A DNA stretch of 45,592 bases from an uncultured Oscillospiraceae bacterium (GTDB lineage Bacteria > Bacillota > Clostridia > Oscillospirales > Ruminococcaceae): the NCBI GenBank assembly GCA_949737515.1, contig CATJCP010000182.1, forward strand, positions 1-45,592, given 5' to 3'. A program made the translations under genes and the position numbers. Shown here piece after piece: positions 38,971 to 45,592 of this stretch (the first letter of the stretch is position 1; every line of letters starts with the position of its first letter). The notes under the pieces were generated by a model. The model made no database searches. It worked only from the letters and a program-made list of their open reading frames with translations, and was not told where the DNA came from.

Positions 38971-38999
38971 ATTGTACAGCATCCGGGACTTTTTCACAA
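38971..38999 (-). promoter_or_regulatory. Promoter of the DUF5662-lipoprotein unit
   Basis: On the minus strand TTGTGA (38994-38999) and TACAAT (38971-38976) are spaced by 17 nt; transcription is expected near 38964. Confidence 0.55.
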
Positions 39000-39118
39000 G
39001 GGGATTGTATCGTGGTGAAAGTCTTGAACAGCGACGTGCCCGCTATACATCCTTTCATACTTATGATATACCTTTTTGTTGGGATATGCAACTTTTCTGA
39101 CAGCAGGAGCCATCTACA

Positions 39119-39159
39119 GAAAAGGAGCCCGCGTCTCCATAAGGAAGACTGCGGACTCC
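39119..39159 (-). terminator. Terminator of the efflux operon
   Basis: GGAGCCCGC and GCGGACTCC (39124-39159) pair with one mismatch, extended inward by GTCTCC/GGAAGAC; read leftward the stem is followed by TTTTC. It lies 38 nt after the permease stop. Confidence 0.78.
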
Positions 39160-39197
39160 TGTTTGTGCCTATTGCTGCAAAGGGTTCTTCTATCCTA

Positions 39198-40451
39198 TTA
39201 TTCGTACCGAAGGGCTTCGATGGGGTCCATTTTGGCGGCTTTGTTGGCGGGATAGTATCCAAAGAACACGCCGATGGCCATGGAGAAACCCATTGCAAAG
39301 ATAACCGAGCCCACAGAGGGCGTGGCAGGTGCTCCCAACAGGTTTGCGCCTAACATTCCGCCGATTACCCCCAGGATAATCCCAATGACGCCCCCAACCA
39401 GGCAGATGATCACCGCTTCCACGATGAATTGCATCCGGATAGAAGCATTTGTAGCCCCCAGGGCCTTTCGGGTACCGATTTCCCTGGTGCGTTCGGTGAT
39501 GGAGACAAGCATGATGTTCATGACCCCAATGCCGCCTACCAGAAGGGAGATTCCCGCAATTACCGCAATGGCCAGCTGCATCGTGCCCATAATGGTGGTC
39601 ATCTGCTCTACAACCGATTTCATGCTCATAACGTAAACGGTAAAGACAGGGTTCCTCCGATAAAAGGTCTCGAAGAAGTTCTGAAGGGTCATGGCAAAGG
39701 AAATGGAATCCACATTGGAATCAGTGACAATGGTGACATAAGTGTATCCTAGGTCGGAATCGTTGATTCTTTGGGCTGTGGAGATGGGGATGTAGAGATC
39801 AGTGGGCCGGTCGGCCTCAGCCTGCATCCCGCCCATCATGGCCATCATGGGGTTATCCTCATGTTCGTAAATACCCACCACTGTATATGCCAGAATTTCT
39901 TCCCCTCTGTGTACCTTGATCTCCTGCCCCAGGGCGCCGAACTCTGTTCCGAATATGGCTTTGGAAGTCTTGTTGGAGACTACGGCCACATTGGATACCT
40001 TTTCCCGATCTGTTTCGGAGATATACCGCCCTGTCATCATTTTGACGTTGTTGGCAATCTGATATCCACCGTTGACGCCATAGATGGTTACGTTGGCATA
40101 CTTTCTCCCATCCTTCACTTGGCCGGAACCTATGCCCTCATCCACGCTGACAGCAACGACCTCGTTGCTGTAAACCTCGTTCATCTGTTCCAGCATTTCG
40201 TCGCTGATCAGATCGTCATCGGTCAGCTCAAAGGAATTTACATCTTCTTTTAGAGAGAGCTGCACAACGATGTTGTTGCCGCCCATCTCCGCCATGGTGT
40301 TGGTTACAGTATTGGTCACCGAGTTGCCCAGGGTCATAATGGCGATAACCGCCGCAATGCCGATGATGATGCCCAGCATGGTTAAAAGCGCCCGCATCTT
40401 GTTGGCCAGCAGGCCGGATACGGCAAGGGATATATTTTCCCATAAATCCAT
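39198..40451 (-). CDS. MacB/FtsX-type ABC transporter permease
   Basis: A 417-residue permease with the MacB/FtsX layout: one N-terminal helix (about 17-40, with ALLTMLGIIIGIAAVIAIMTLG), a large extracytoplasmic MacB-type domain (about 45-275), and three C-terminal helices (about 290-410). The conserved loop ITERTREIGTRKALGATNASIRMQF, which contacts the ATPase, precedes the last two helices, and the C-terminus ends in the family's PANKAAKMDPIEALRYE. Such permeases work with an adaptor protein to export peptides, antibiotics or lipids rather than to import. It follows the ATPase gene by 3 nt. Confidence 0.93.
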   Translation of the reverse strand: MDLWENISLAVSGLLANKMRALLTMLGIIIGIAAVIAIMTLGNSVTNTVTNTMAEMGGNNIVVQLSLKEDVNSFELTDDDLISDEMLEQMNEVYSNEVVAVSVDEGIGSGQVKDGRKYANVTIYGVNGGYQIANNVKMMTGRYISETDREKVSNVAVVSNKTSKAIFGTEFGALGQEIKVHRGEEILAYTVVGIYEHEDNPMMAMMGGMQAEADRPTDLYIPISTAQRINDSDLGYTYVTIVTDSNVDSISFAMTLQNFFETFYRRNPVFTVYVMSMKSVVEQMTTIMGTMQLAIAVIAGISLLVGGIGVMNIMLVSITERTREIGTRKALGATNASIRMQFIVEAVIICLVGGVIGIILGVIGGMLGANLLGAPATPSVGSVIFAMGFSMAIGVFFGYYPANKAAKMDPIEALRYE

Positions 40452-40454
40452 CCT

Positions 40455-41372
40455 TTATGCCATCCCCTTTCTTTCGCTGATGATCCGCCCGTCGGAGATG
40501 GTGACGATTCTCTGGGTTTCCGCTGCCAGCTCGTTGCTGTGGGTGATCAGGACAATGGTTTTCCCCTGCTCCCGGTGGAGTTGATGGAATAGGTCCATAA
40601 TCATCCGGCCAGTGGCGGAGTCCAGCGCGCCGGTCGGCTCGTCCGCTAAGATAATGGCCGGGTTATTGGACATGGCCCGGGCAATAGCCACCCTCTGCTT
40701 CTGTCCGCCGGAGAGCTCGTTGGGCTGGTGGGACATGCGGTCCTCCATTCCCACCAAAGCCAATAGATCCTTTGCCCGGCGGCTCCTCTCCCCCCGGGAG
40801 ACGCCTGCATAGAGCATAGGAAGCTCCACATTTTTCAGGGCAGTGGTCCGGGGGATCAGGTTAAAGGTCTGGAACACGAACCCAATTTTGTCGTTGCGGA
40901 TATCGGAAAGCTCCCGGTCCTTGGCCTTGGATACGTCCACGCCATCCAGAATGTATTCTCCTTCCGTTGGCTTATCCAGCACCCCGATGATGTTCATCAA
41001 GGTGGATTTACCGGCCCCGGATTGTCCAACGACTGCGATAAATTCCCCCCGCCGGACCGTCAGGTCAATGCCGTGGAGGATCTGTAGCTCGTTGGGTTCC
41101 CCAATATAAAAGGTTTTGACAATATTTCTCATCTGGATAATTGGTTCCCCAAGTCCTAGGGTTCCTTCCTCTGGGGTGGTAGAGGAGAAATCGTCCAGCG
41201 GCTGGATGGTCAGGTCAGGGGAGGACTGGGGAAGGAATCCTTCAGATACGGTCCATGAAGCGCCTTGTGCAGAAGCGGCCGGGACAGGGGCTTGGGGCTG
41301 GGGAGCGGGCCGCGGCCCAGCCTGTTCCGCTTCCTGAACAGCCGCCTGTGTTTTTGTGTATTCATCTGCCAT
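40455..41372 (-). CDS. MacB-type ABC transporter ATP-binding protein with N-terminal extension
   Basis: A 305-residue ATPase. The core begins near residue 78 ([11 protein letters not shown]); Walker A is GQSGAGKST at 116-124, then the Q-loop [10 protein letters not shown], the signature [14 protein letters not shown], Walker [13 protein letters not shown] and the switch His of VLITHS. The first 77 residues are extra, rich in Gln, Pro and Ala, then Ser and acidic residues, and look disordered; most LolD/MacB ATPases begin directly with the core. The ATG directly follows the adaptor's stop codon. It powers the permease encoded next. Confidence 0.93.
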   Translation of the reverse strand: MADEYTKTQAAVQEAEQAGPRPAPQPQAPVPAASAQGASWTVSEGFLPQSSPDLTIQPLDDFSSTTPEEGTLGLGEPIIQMRNIVKTFYIGEPNELQILHGIDLTVRRGEFIAVVGQSGAGKSTLMNIIGVLDKPTEGEYILDGVDVSKAKDRELSDIRNDKIGFVFQTFNLIPRTTALKNVELPMLYAGVSRGERSRRAKDLLALVGMEDRMSHQPNELSGGQKQRVAIARAMSNNPAIILADEPTGALDSATGRMIMDLFHQLHREQGKTIVLITHSNELAAETQRIVTISDGRIISERKGMA

Positions 41373-43295
41373 CTACATCACCTGCACCGGAGTGCCTTCT
41401 GCATACTCATCGCTGGTGGGGATGATCTGCATACCTTCCTCTAATTGGTCCGAAAGGATTTCCACATAGAAATCGGTTTCCATCCCTGTGGTAACCGGGA
41501 TATTTTTGGTGACAAAGGGGGCTGCGTTTTTCTCTTGGGATTCATTGGGGATCACAGAGGTAATATAATAGCTGCCGTCCTCGGCGGTGTGGAGGGCCTC
41601 AAAGGGGACGCGGAAGACATTTTCCTTTTCCTCCAGGACAATGTCCATACGGGTGTTCATTCCCACCCGGAGCGCGCCGGGCTTGGGGATGGTCACCTTG
41701 GCCGCAAAGGTCACCGCTCCGCCGGAAGCGCCCTTGGTTCCGGTAGGGGCCAGTTCCGTCAAAACGCCCTCAAATTCCTCCCCTTCAATGGCGTCGGTGC
41801 GGATCACCACCGGCATCCCCTCCTTGACAGAGGTGATGTCGTATTCCTTAACGGAGGTGGAGATCTCCAGCTGGTCTACGTTTTCGATTACAAACAGGAT
41901 GCCGTTGGCAGGAACCCCTTCCTCCGCGTTGACGGCGGTCACCACGCCGGAAATGGGGGCGGTGATGGTGGAGTCTTCCAGCTGCTTATACAACAGCTGG
42001 AGGCTGATCTCCTGGGCGGTGGTATCCGCCTGTATCCGGCTGGCAGTCAAAGCGTCCTCATAGGATTCGATCTGCTGGTTGATTCCCTCCAGGGTGGCCT
42101 CCCGCTGCTTGACAGAGGTCTCATAGTTTACATCCGCGCCCTTTTTGGAGAGCTCCGCCTGGTCCAGGGCAGTGTCGGCGGAGTCCGCCTGGGTGCGGGT
42201 GGATTCCAGACGGCTTCTGGCGGAGAGCATGGCGGCTTCCATGGTATCCTTTAATTGAGCGGCGGCTAGAAGTTCAGCCGTTGCTTCCGCCAGTCCATAT
42301 GATTGCTCATATTCAGACATTTGGCTTTTGATAGATTGGATTTCCTGATACAAATCATCTGCTTTGGCTGCCACTTCGTCATATTGAGCCTTTTTTTCGT
42401 CGAAATTTTCCTGAGCCTTAAACGCGCGCTCCTGTGCTTTTTCCGCTTCTTTTTCTAATTTGCTATTACTGGAATCCTGTTCAGATGATTCATAAATTAT
42501 CTGCGCATTGGTTTCTGACTGATCTAGATCCTTTTGTAATTCGTCCAGTTCTCTTTGTAAGGTCTTGAGCAAATCCAATTGTGTTTGATAATCATCCTCT
42601 TTGTCTTTAAGGAGTTGCTTAAGCGTATGATATTCAGGGGGCAGGACACCCTGACCTGCATTATCGTATTTCTTTTTTAAATCATTATAGTTCCTTTGTG
42701 CATCAAGATAATCCGATCTAGCATCATTATAAGCATCCCTATAGCTGCCGATCATATCCTGTGTGGCTTCCTGGTTGTCCTCCGCGCTTTTCAGGCCCAG
42801 GGCGGCGTTTTCCTTGTTGATTTCGGCGGAGTTCACGCCGCTGTCCGCGCTGATGACGTTGGCGTTCAGCCCGTCCTCAAGGGTCTTCTTGGCGTTGTCT
42901 AGGCTTTTCTGCGCCTGTTTGATCTGCTGCGCCGCAGCGTTTTTCGCTTGGTTGATCGTGGCCTCCGACTGGGCGATGTTCAGCTCCAAAGTCTCGGTAT
43001 CCAGTGTTGCCAGAACCTGTCCGGCCTCTACCTTATCACCTACCTTGACGCTGACCTGAGAGACCAGGCTGCCAAGGGTGGAGTAAACCTTGTAATCGTC
43101 GCTGCTTTCCACCGAACCTGTGGCGCTAACTGTATTGGAAAGGGTCTGGCGGGTTATGGGGACGGCCCGTACCACCGGGGCGCTGGAGCCCCCTTTCCCA
43201 AAAGTAGATACCACCACGATTGCGGCTACTGCCAGCACAATTCCCCAAACAAGTAGTTTTTTCTTTTTTCTGGCTTTTGTTGCTGCTGTTGCCAT
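41373..43295 (-). CDS. Periplasmic-adaptor-like (HlyD/MacA) efflux protein
   Basis: A 640-residue adaptor of the HlyD/MacA family that bridges the MacB-type pump to the outside. It has a basic N-terminus, a membrane anchor at about 13-32, a first biotinyl-lipoyl half (about 60-95, KVGDKVEAGQVLATLD), a very long coiled coil (about 95-425), the second lipoyl half (TAPISGVVTAVNAEEG near 435-450), a beta-barrel and a C-terminal membrane-proximal domain. The coiled coil is longer than in MacA. Residues about 178-335 are encoded by clearly more A+T-rich DNA than the rest, which suggests that this part was exchanged by recombination. GAAGGG precedes the ATG. Confidence 0.9.
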   Translation of the reverse strand: MATAATKARKKKKLLVWGIVLAVAAIVVVSTFGKGGSSAPVVRAVPITRQTLSNTVSATGSVESSDDYKVYSTLGSLVSQVSVKVGDKVEAGQVLATLDTETLELNIAQSEATINQAKNAAAQQIKQAQKSLDNAKKTLEDGLNANVISADSGVNSAEINKENAALGLKSAEDNQEATQDMIGSYRDAYNDARSDYLDAQRNYNDLKKKYDNAGQGVLPPEYHTLKQLLKDKEDDYQTQLDLLKTLQRELDELQKDLDQSETNAQIIYESSEQDSSNSKLEKEAEKAQERAFKAQENFDEKKAQYDEVAAKADDLYQEIQSIKSQMSEYEQSYGLAEATAELLAAAQLKDTMEAAMLSARSRLESTRTQADSADTALDQAELSKKGADVNYETSVKQREATLEGINQQIESYEDALTASRIQADTTAQEISLQLLYKQLEDSTITAPISGVVTAVNAEEGVPANGILFVIENVDQLEISTSVKEYDITSVKEGMPVVIRTDAIEGEEFEGVLTELAPTGTKGASGGAVTFAAKVTIPKPGALRVGMNTRMDIVLEEKENVFRVPFEALHTAEDGSYYITSVIPNESQEKNAAPFVTKNIPVTTGMETDFYVEILSDQLEEGMQIIPTSDEYAEGTPVQVM

Positions 43296-43507
43296 AACAT
43301 TCTTCCCTTCTCAAAGAATCCTGTGGGTCTGTGGGCCAGCCTAAACAAAGCCAACCCGGCCCCCAAATGGAGCCAGACCGCACGTTCCCATCGTCCCATC
43401 ACATTTTACAATTTTTATCCGTTTTTATGTACTGAGTTGCTAAAAAGACTGGTTAAGTCCGACCTCTCACAGGATACAATATAATTTAATCAATTTCATG
43501 AATGAAA

Positions 43508-43552
43508 TGTAAACTCTGGGGAGGTGTAAATAAAAGTTTACACAGTTTACAC
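43508..43552. repeat. Cluster of TGTAAAC operator-like repeats
   Basis: Four copies of one element lie within 45 bases: TGTAAAC (43508-43514), GTGTAAA (43524-43530), TTTACAC (43537-43543) and GTTTACAC (43545-43552). The middle two form a perfect palindrome, GTGTAAA-N6-TTTACAC, and the last two are direct repeats 9 bases apart. This looks like the binding site of a dimeric repressor controlling the leftward efflux operon; the regulator gene is not in the window. Confidence 0.55.
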
Positions 43553-43662
43553 ATTAGTAAAAAAGGAGAAAAACGCATTATTTTCCCGAAAAATTTCCAC
43601 TGGAAAACGGCTCTGACGTCTCCTGTCCCTGTCCGGGAAAATCCATCAGCGCCCGCTGGATA

Positions 43663-43691
43663 TTGACAGCTACAGAGGAGATTTGTATACT
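43663..43691 (+). promoter_or_regulatory. Promoter of the PP-loop gene
   Basis: TTGACA (43663-43668) and TATACT (43686-43691) are spaced by 17 nt; transcription is expected near 43698, about 50 nt before the start codon. Confidence 0.75.
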
Positions 43692-43748
43692 AGATGGAGA
43701 AGCAGCCATAAAAGATACCGCCAAAGGAAGAAGAGGGAGGGGTAATTG

Positions 43749-44633
43749 GTGCCGCTGGAGGAAAATGATCTGCCAAGGGCCAGGACCATCAGCCGTCCCC
43801 AGGAAATCGAACGGAGCATCCTGAAAAAATTCCGGCGCTCCATCTGGAACCGTATGATCGCCGGGATCAAGGACTATCGGCTGATCTCCCCCGGGGACCG
43901 GATTGCCGTTTGTATTTCCGGCGGCAAGGATTCCATGCTCATGGGGGCGGCTTTCCGCCATCTGCAAAAATACAGCGAGATCCCCTTTGAGGCAGTATAC
44001 CTTTCCATGGACCCCGGCTATGCCCCCGCCAACCGTGCTTTGATTTTGGAAAATGCCCAGGCTCTGGGGCTGGACCTCCATATCTTTGAAACGGATATTT
44101 TCAACATCGTGACCAAGACCGACCGCTCTCCCTGTTACCTTTGCGCCAGAATGCGGCGGGGGTTTTTGTACTCCAATGCCCAAAAGCTGGGGTGCAACAA
44201 AATCGCCCTTGGGCATCATTTTGACGACGTGATCGAAACGGCCCTGATGAGTATGTTTTACAGCGCCGAGTACAAGACCATGATGCCCAAGCTTCACAGC
44301 ACCAACTTCCCGGGTATGGAGCTGATCCGGCCGCTGTACCAGGTGAGGGAGGCGGACATCATTGCCTGGGCCAGGTACAATGGACTGCGTTTTCTCCAAT
44401 GTGCCTGCCGGTTTACTGAGGAAAATCCCCATATGGAGCTGGGAGGCGACTCCAAACGGGCGGAGACCAAGGGACTGCTCAAACAGCTTCGGGCGGTCAA
44501 CCCCCAGGTGGATATCAATATCTTCCAAAGTCTTCACAACGTCAACTTGGAGACAGTGATCGGCTGGGAGCGGTTTGGGAAAAAGTCTTCCTTTTTGGAC
44601 GACTATGACAGCCCGGACCGGGGAAATTCCTAG
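43749..44633 (+). CDS. TtcA-like PP-loop ATPase (tRNA 2-thiolation family)
   Basis: A 294-residue cytoplasmic protein of the TtcA/TilS PP-loop family. The ATP-binding motif SGGKDS is at 57-62; Cys129 and Cys132 form a CxxC in SPCYLCARMRRG and Cys218/Cys220 form FLQCACRF, the arrangement that holds an iron-sulfur cluster in TtcA, the enzyme that makes 2-thiocytidine in tRNA. GHHFDD at 155-160 is the second nucleotide-site motif. Many clostridial relatives are of unproved substrate, so a role in tRNA thiolation is likely but not certain. GGGAGGGG lies before a TTG (43746) and a GTG (43749); GTG has the better spacing. It stands alone. Confidence 0.88.
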   Translation: MPLEENDLPRARTISRPQEIERSILKKFRRSIWNRMIAGIKDYRLISPGDRIAVCISGGKDSMLMGAAFRHLQKYSEIPFEAVYLSMDPGYAPANRALILENAQALGLDLHIFETDIFNIVTKTDRSPCYLCARMRRGFLYSNAQKLGCNKIALGHHFDDVIETALMSMFYSAEYKTMMPKLHSTNFPGMELIRPLYQVREADIIAWARYNGLRFLQCACRFTEENPHMELGGDSKRAETKGLLKQLRAVNPQVDINIFQSLHNVNLETVIGWERFGKKSSFLDDYDSPDRGNS

Positions 44634-44657
44634 AAATTTGTAAGCTTTTAAAATTCC

Positions 44658-44686
44658 TTGCTTTTTCTGCGAAAAAGAGGCATAAT
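44658..44686 (+). promoter_or_regulatory. Candidate promoter of the YbjN gene
   Basis: TTGCTT (44658-44663) and CATAAT (44681-44686) are spaced by 17 nt; transcription would begin near 44693. Confidence 0.45.
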
Positions 44687-44746
44687 GGATACAATGTGCT
44701 CCAGCATCCGATTGTTTTTATTTTTACTATGAGGAGGTTTTTTCAG

Positions 44747-45292
44747 ATGGCCAACGAGTATAATCTTGCCATTGCCAACGTCGTCCGCGAATACCTGCAT
44801 TCTCAAGACTGGCATTTTAACTGGGACGAGGAAAAAGGGGTATTTTCCCTGGGGATGAATATTCACTGCAAACTGAAAAACTGCAAAATATACATTCACA
44901 TCTATAAGGACGGCCTGCTGGTGCGGGCAATATCCCCTGTTTACGCGGATATTGAGGACCCGGACGTGATGAGCCGCACTGCCAAATATCTGCATATGGC
45001 CAACTACGGGCTGCGCAACGGCAACTTTGAGCTGGATATTTCCGACGGGGAGGTGGCATATAAAACTTATGCCTTCTTTGCGGACGAGCTGCCCACAGTG
45101 AAGATTGTGGAGAGATATGTAGACATCACTTATTTTATGATGCGGGATTATGGAAACGGCTTGGTGAGCGTGATTTTTGCCGGAGCAGATCCTGCCGCCG
45201 CCATCCGGGACGCGGAGAACGACGATGAAGGGGAAGAGACGGATCTGGAGCTCCAGGATGATGAGGAGATAGATCCTCTGCGTCTGTCTTAA
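44747..45292 (+). CDS. YbjN domain protein
   Basis: A 181-residue protein of the YbjN family (type III secretion chaperone-like fold), of unknown function in Firmicutes. The marks are the ANVVREYLHSQDWHFNWDEEKGVFSLGMNI start, the IYIHIYKDGLLVRAISP strand, and NYGLRNGNFELDISDGEVAYKTY. The C-terminal 30 residues are strongly acidic. In E. coli YbjN affects motility and stress resistance, but that cannot be carried over. GAGGAGG stands about ten bases before the ATG. It ends at a very strong terminator. Confidence 0.85.
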   Translation: MANEYNLAIANVVREYLHSQDWHFNWDEEKGVFSLGMNIHCKLKNCKIYIHIYKDGLLVRAISPVYADIEDPDVMSRTAKYLHMANYGLRNGNFELDISDGEVAYKTYAFFADELPTVKIVERYVDITYFMMRDYGNGLVSVIFAGADPAAAIRDAENDDEGEETDLELQDDEEIDPLRLS

Positions 45293-45314
45293 AAACCGTT
45301 CTGATATTGGCGCC

Positions 45315-45347
45315 AAAAGGGCCGGAGGTCTTCCTCCGGCCCTTTTT
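45315..45347 (+). terminator. Terminator after the YbjN gene
   Basis: A 14-bp perfect stem, AAAAGGGCCGGAGG (45315-45328) with CCTCCGGCCCTTTT (45333-45346), a TCTT loop and a T tract. It lies between convergent genes and can act both ways. Confidence 0.9.
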
Positions 45348-45369
45348 GTGGGACCCTTATTGTGTGAGG

Positions 45370-45471
45370 TCATGTCCCCTTGTGGTTAATCTGCATCAGC
45401 GCCATAACCATCACGCCGATGGAGGCTCCCAGAATTGCGGACAACAGCCCTACAATGATCAGCAGTATCAT
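45370..45471 (-). CDS. DUF3789 family small membrane protein
   Basis: A 33-residue single-helix membrane protein. The segment LLSAILGASIGVMVMALMQIN matches the DUF3789 pattern of a glycine-containing helix (G-x-x-x-G) ending in MCLMQ/MALMQ-type residues and a short polar tail; these are tiny proteins of unknown function, common in Clostridia and their mobile elements. The ATG at 45471 has AGGAAAGG about nine bases upstream. A longer frame begins left of it but its extra residues are not family-like. Confidence 0.6.
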   Translation of the reverse strand: MILLIIVGLLSAILGASIGVMVMALMQINHKGT

Positions 45472-45536
45472 CCCTCCCCACCCTTTCCTGAAAGATTGCA
45501 TATAGAGTTGGCAGGCAGATGGTGATTTAGGCAGAG

Positions 45537-45571
45537 GGGGCCAGCCATATCCGCCGGATATGGCTGGCCCC
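45537..45571. repeat. 16-bp perfect palindrome at the right edge
   Basis: GGGGCCAGCCATATCC (45537-45552) and its complement (45556-45571) are separated by three bases. There is no T run on either side, so it is not an ordinary terminator. It could be a protein-binding site, an mRNA-stabilising hairpin or a dispersed palindromic repeat; no second copy is seen in the window. Confidence 0.6.
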
Positions 45572-45592
45572 TGCAATCAAAAAGGAATGGGA

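Larger units (their letters stand above)
43296..43748. other. Divergent regulatory region between efflux operon and PP-loop gene
   Basis: About 450 bases without a supported protein gene. It contains the repeat cluster of TGTAAAC elements (43508-43552), A+T-rich sequence upstream of the efflux operon where the promoter should lie (about 43460-43500; no single -35/-10 pair stands out), and the promoter of the PP-loop gene (43663-43691). An AAGGAG near 43563 is followed only by an ATT codon, so I do not call a gene. Confidence 0.55.

Noticed and set aside
1-45592. CRISPR array, insertion sequence or integrase-bounded island
   Set aside because: I saw no regularly spaced direct repeats, transposase or recombinase motifs, or terminal inverted repeats in the window.

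Overview
The window looks like chromosome of a spore-forming, low-G+C-phylum anaerobe of class Clostridia, most likely Oscillospiraceae (Flavonifractor/Oscillibacter-like); this is inferred from gene content, not from a database match. The main reasons are a fused IspH-ribosomal protein S1 gene behind cmk and plsC, sporulation-linked bofA, yaaL and spoVG, an RNase J, a nifS-nifU pair, MBOAT/DHHW/DUF4358 genes typical of Clostridia, AGGAGG-type ribosome binding sites, and a base composition in the mid-50s % G+C by eye. No rRNA, tRNA, CRISPR array, complete insertion sequence or prophage is visible.

Layout. 1-2280: an unrecognised partial gene, then an A+T-rich LHH-nuclease toxin with its SUKH immunity gene, a 19-bp terminator, and the yaaL-bofA pair behind a leader that can pair with its own ribosome binding site. 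2280-9170: metallophosphoesterase, HAD phosphatase, PAS protein, CapA lipoprotein, DUF3810 membrane metalloprotease-like protein, Smr protein and a membrane protein with a hydrolase-like domain whose nucleophile serine is replaced. 9290-14370: a surface O-acylation module (MBOAT and DHHW) next to a DUF4358 lipoprotein, an esterase and a DUF2200 protein. 14490-21110: leftward housekeeping block of spoVG, RpiR regulator, flavoprotein, cmk, plsC and ispH-rpsA. 21250-27960: an AbiEii remnant with a strong promoter firing across it, then an ECF sigma factor followed by three tandem paralogous envelope proteins and a MATE exporter. 28037-31558: RNHCP gene with a leader peptide, and RNase J behind about 575 nt of leader containing a possible small RNA and an attenuator-like terminator. 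31559-36803: TPM protein, nifS-nifU, RNase H, TSUP exporter, DUF1858 protein with a folded leader, and a holin-like gene with a consensus promoter and a coupled 22-codon leader ORF. 36952-45592: a lipoprotein and a DUF5662 protein, a three-gene adaptor/ATPase/permease efflux operon with an operator-like repeat cluster upstream, a TtcA-type PP-loop protein, a YbjN protein and a tiny DUF3789 membrane protein.

How parts fit together. The sigma factor has a candidate ECF promoter of its own, and its gene overlaps the first of three paralogs, which differ in how they are tethered (transmembrane with an anti-sigma-like N-terminus, transmembrane without it, lipoprotein). This envelope-sensing cluster is the best candidate for an undescribed system here. 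The RNase J leader and the two leader peptides are the strongest RNA-level signals. All functional calls are from motif reading by eye; no alignment or folding program was run.
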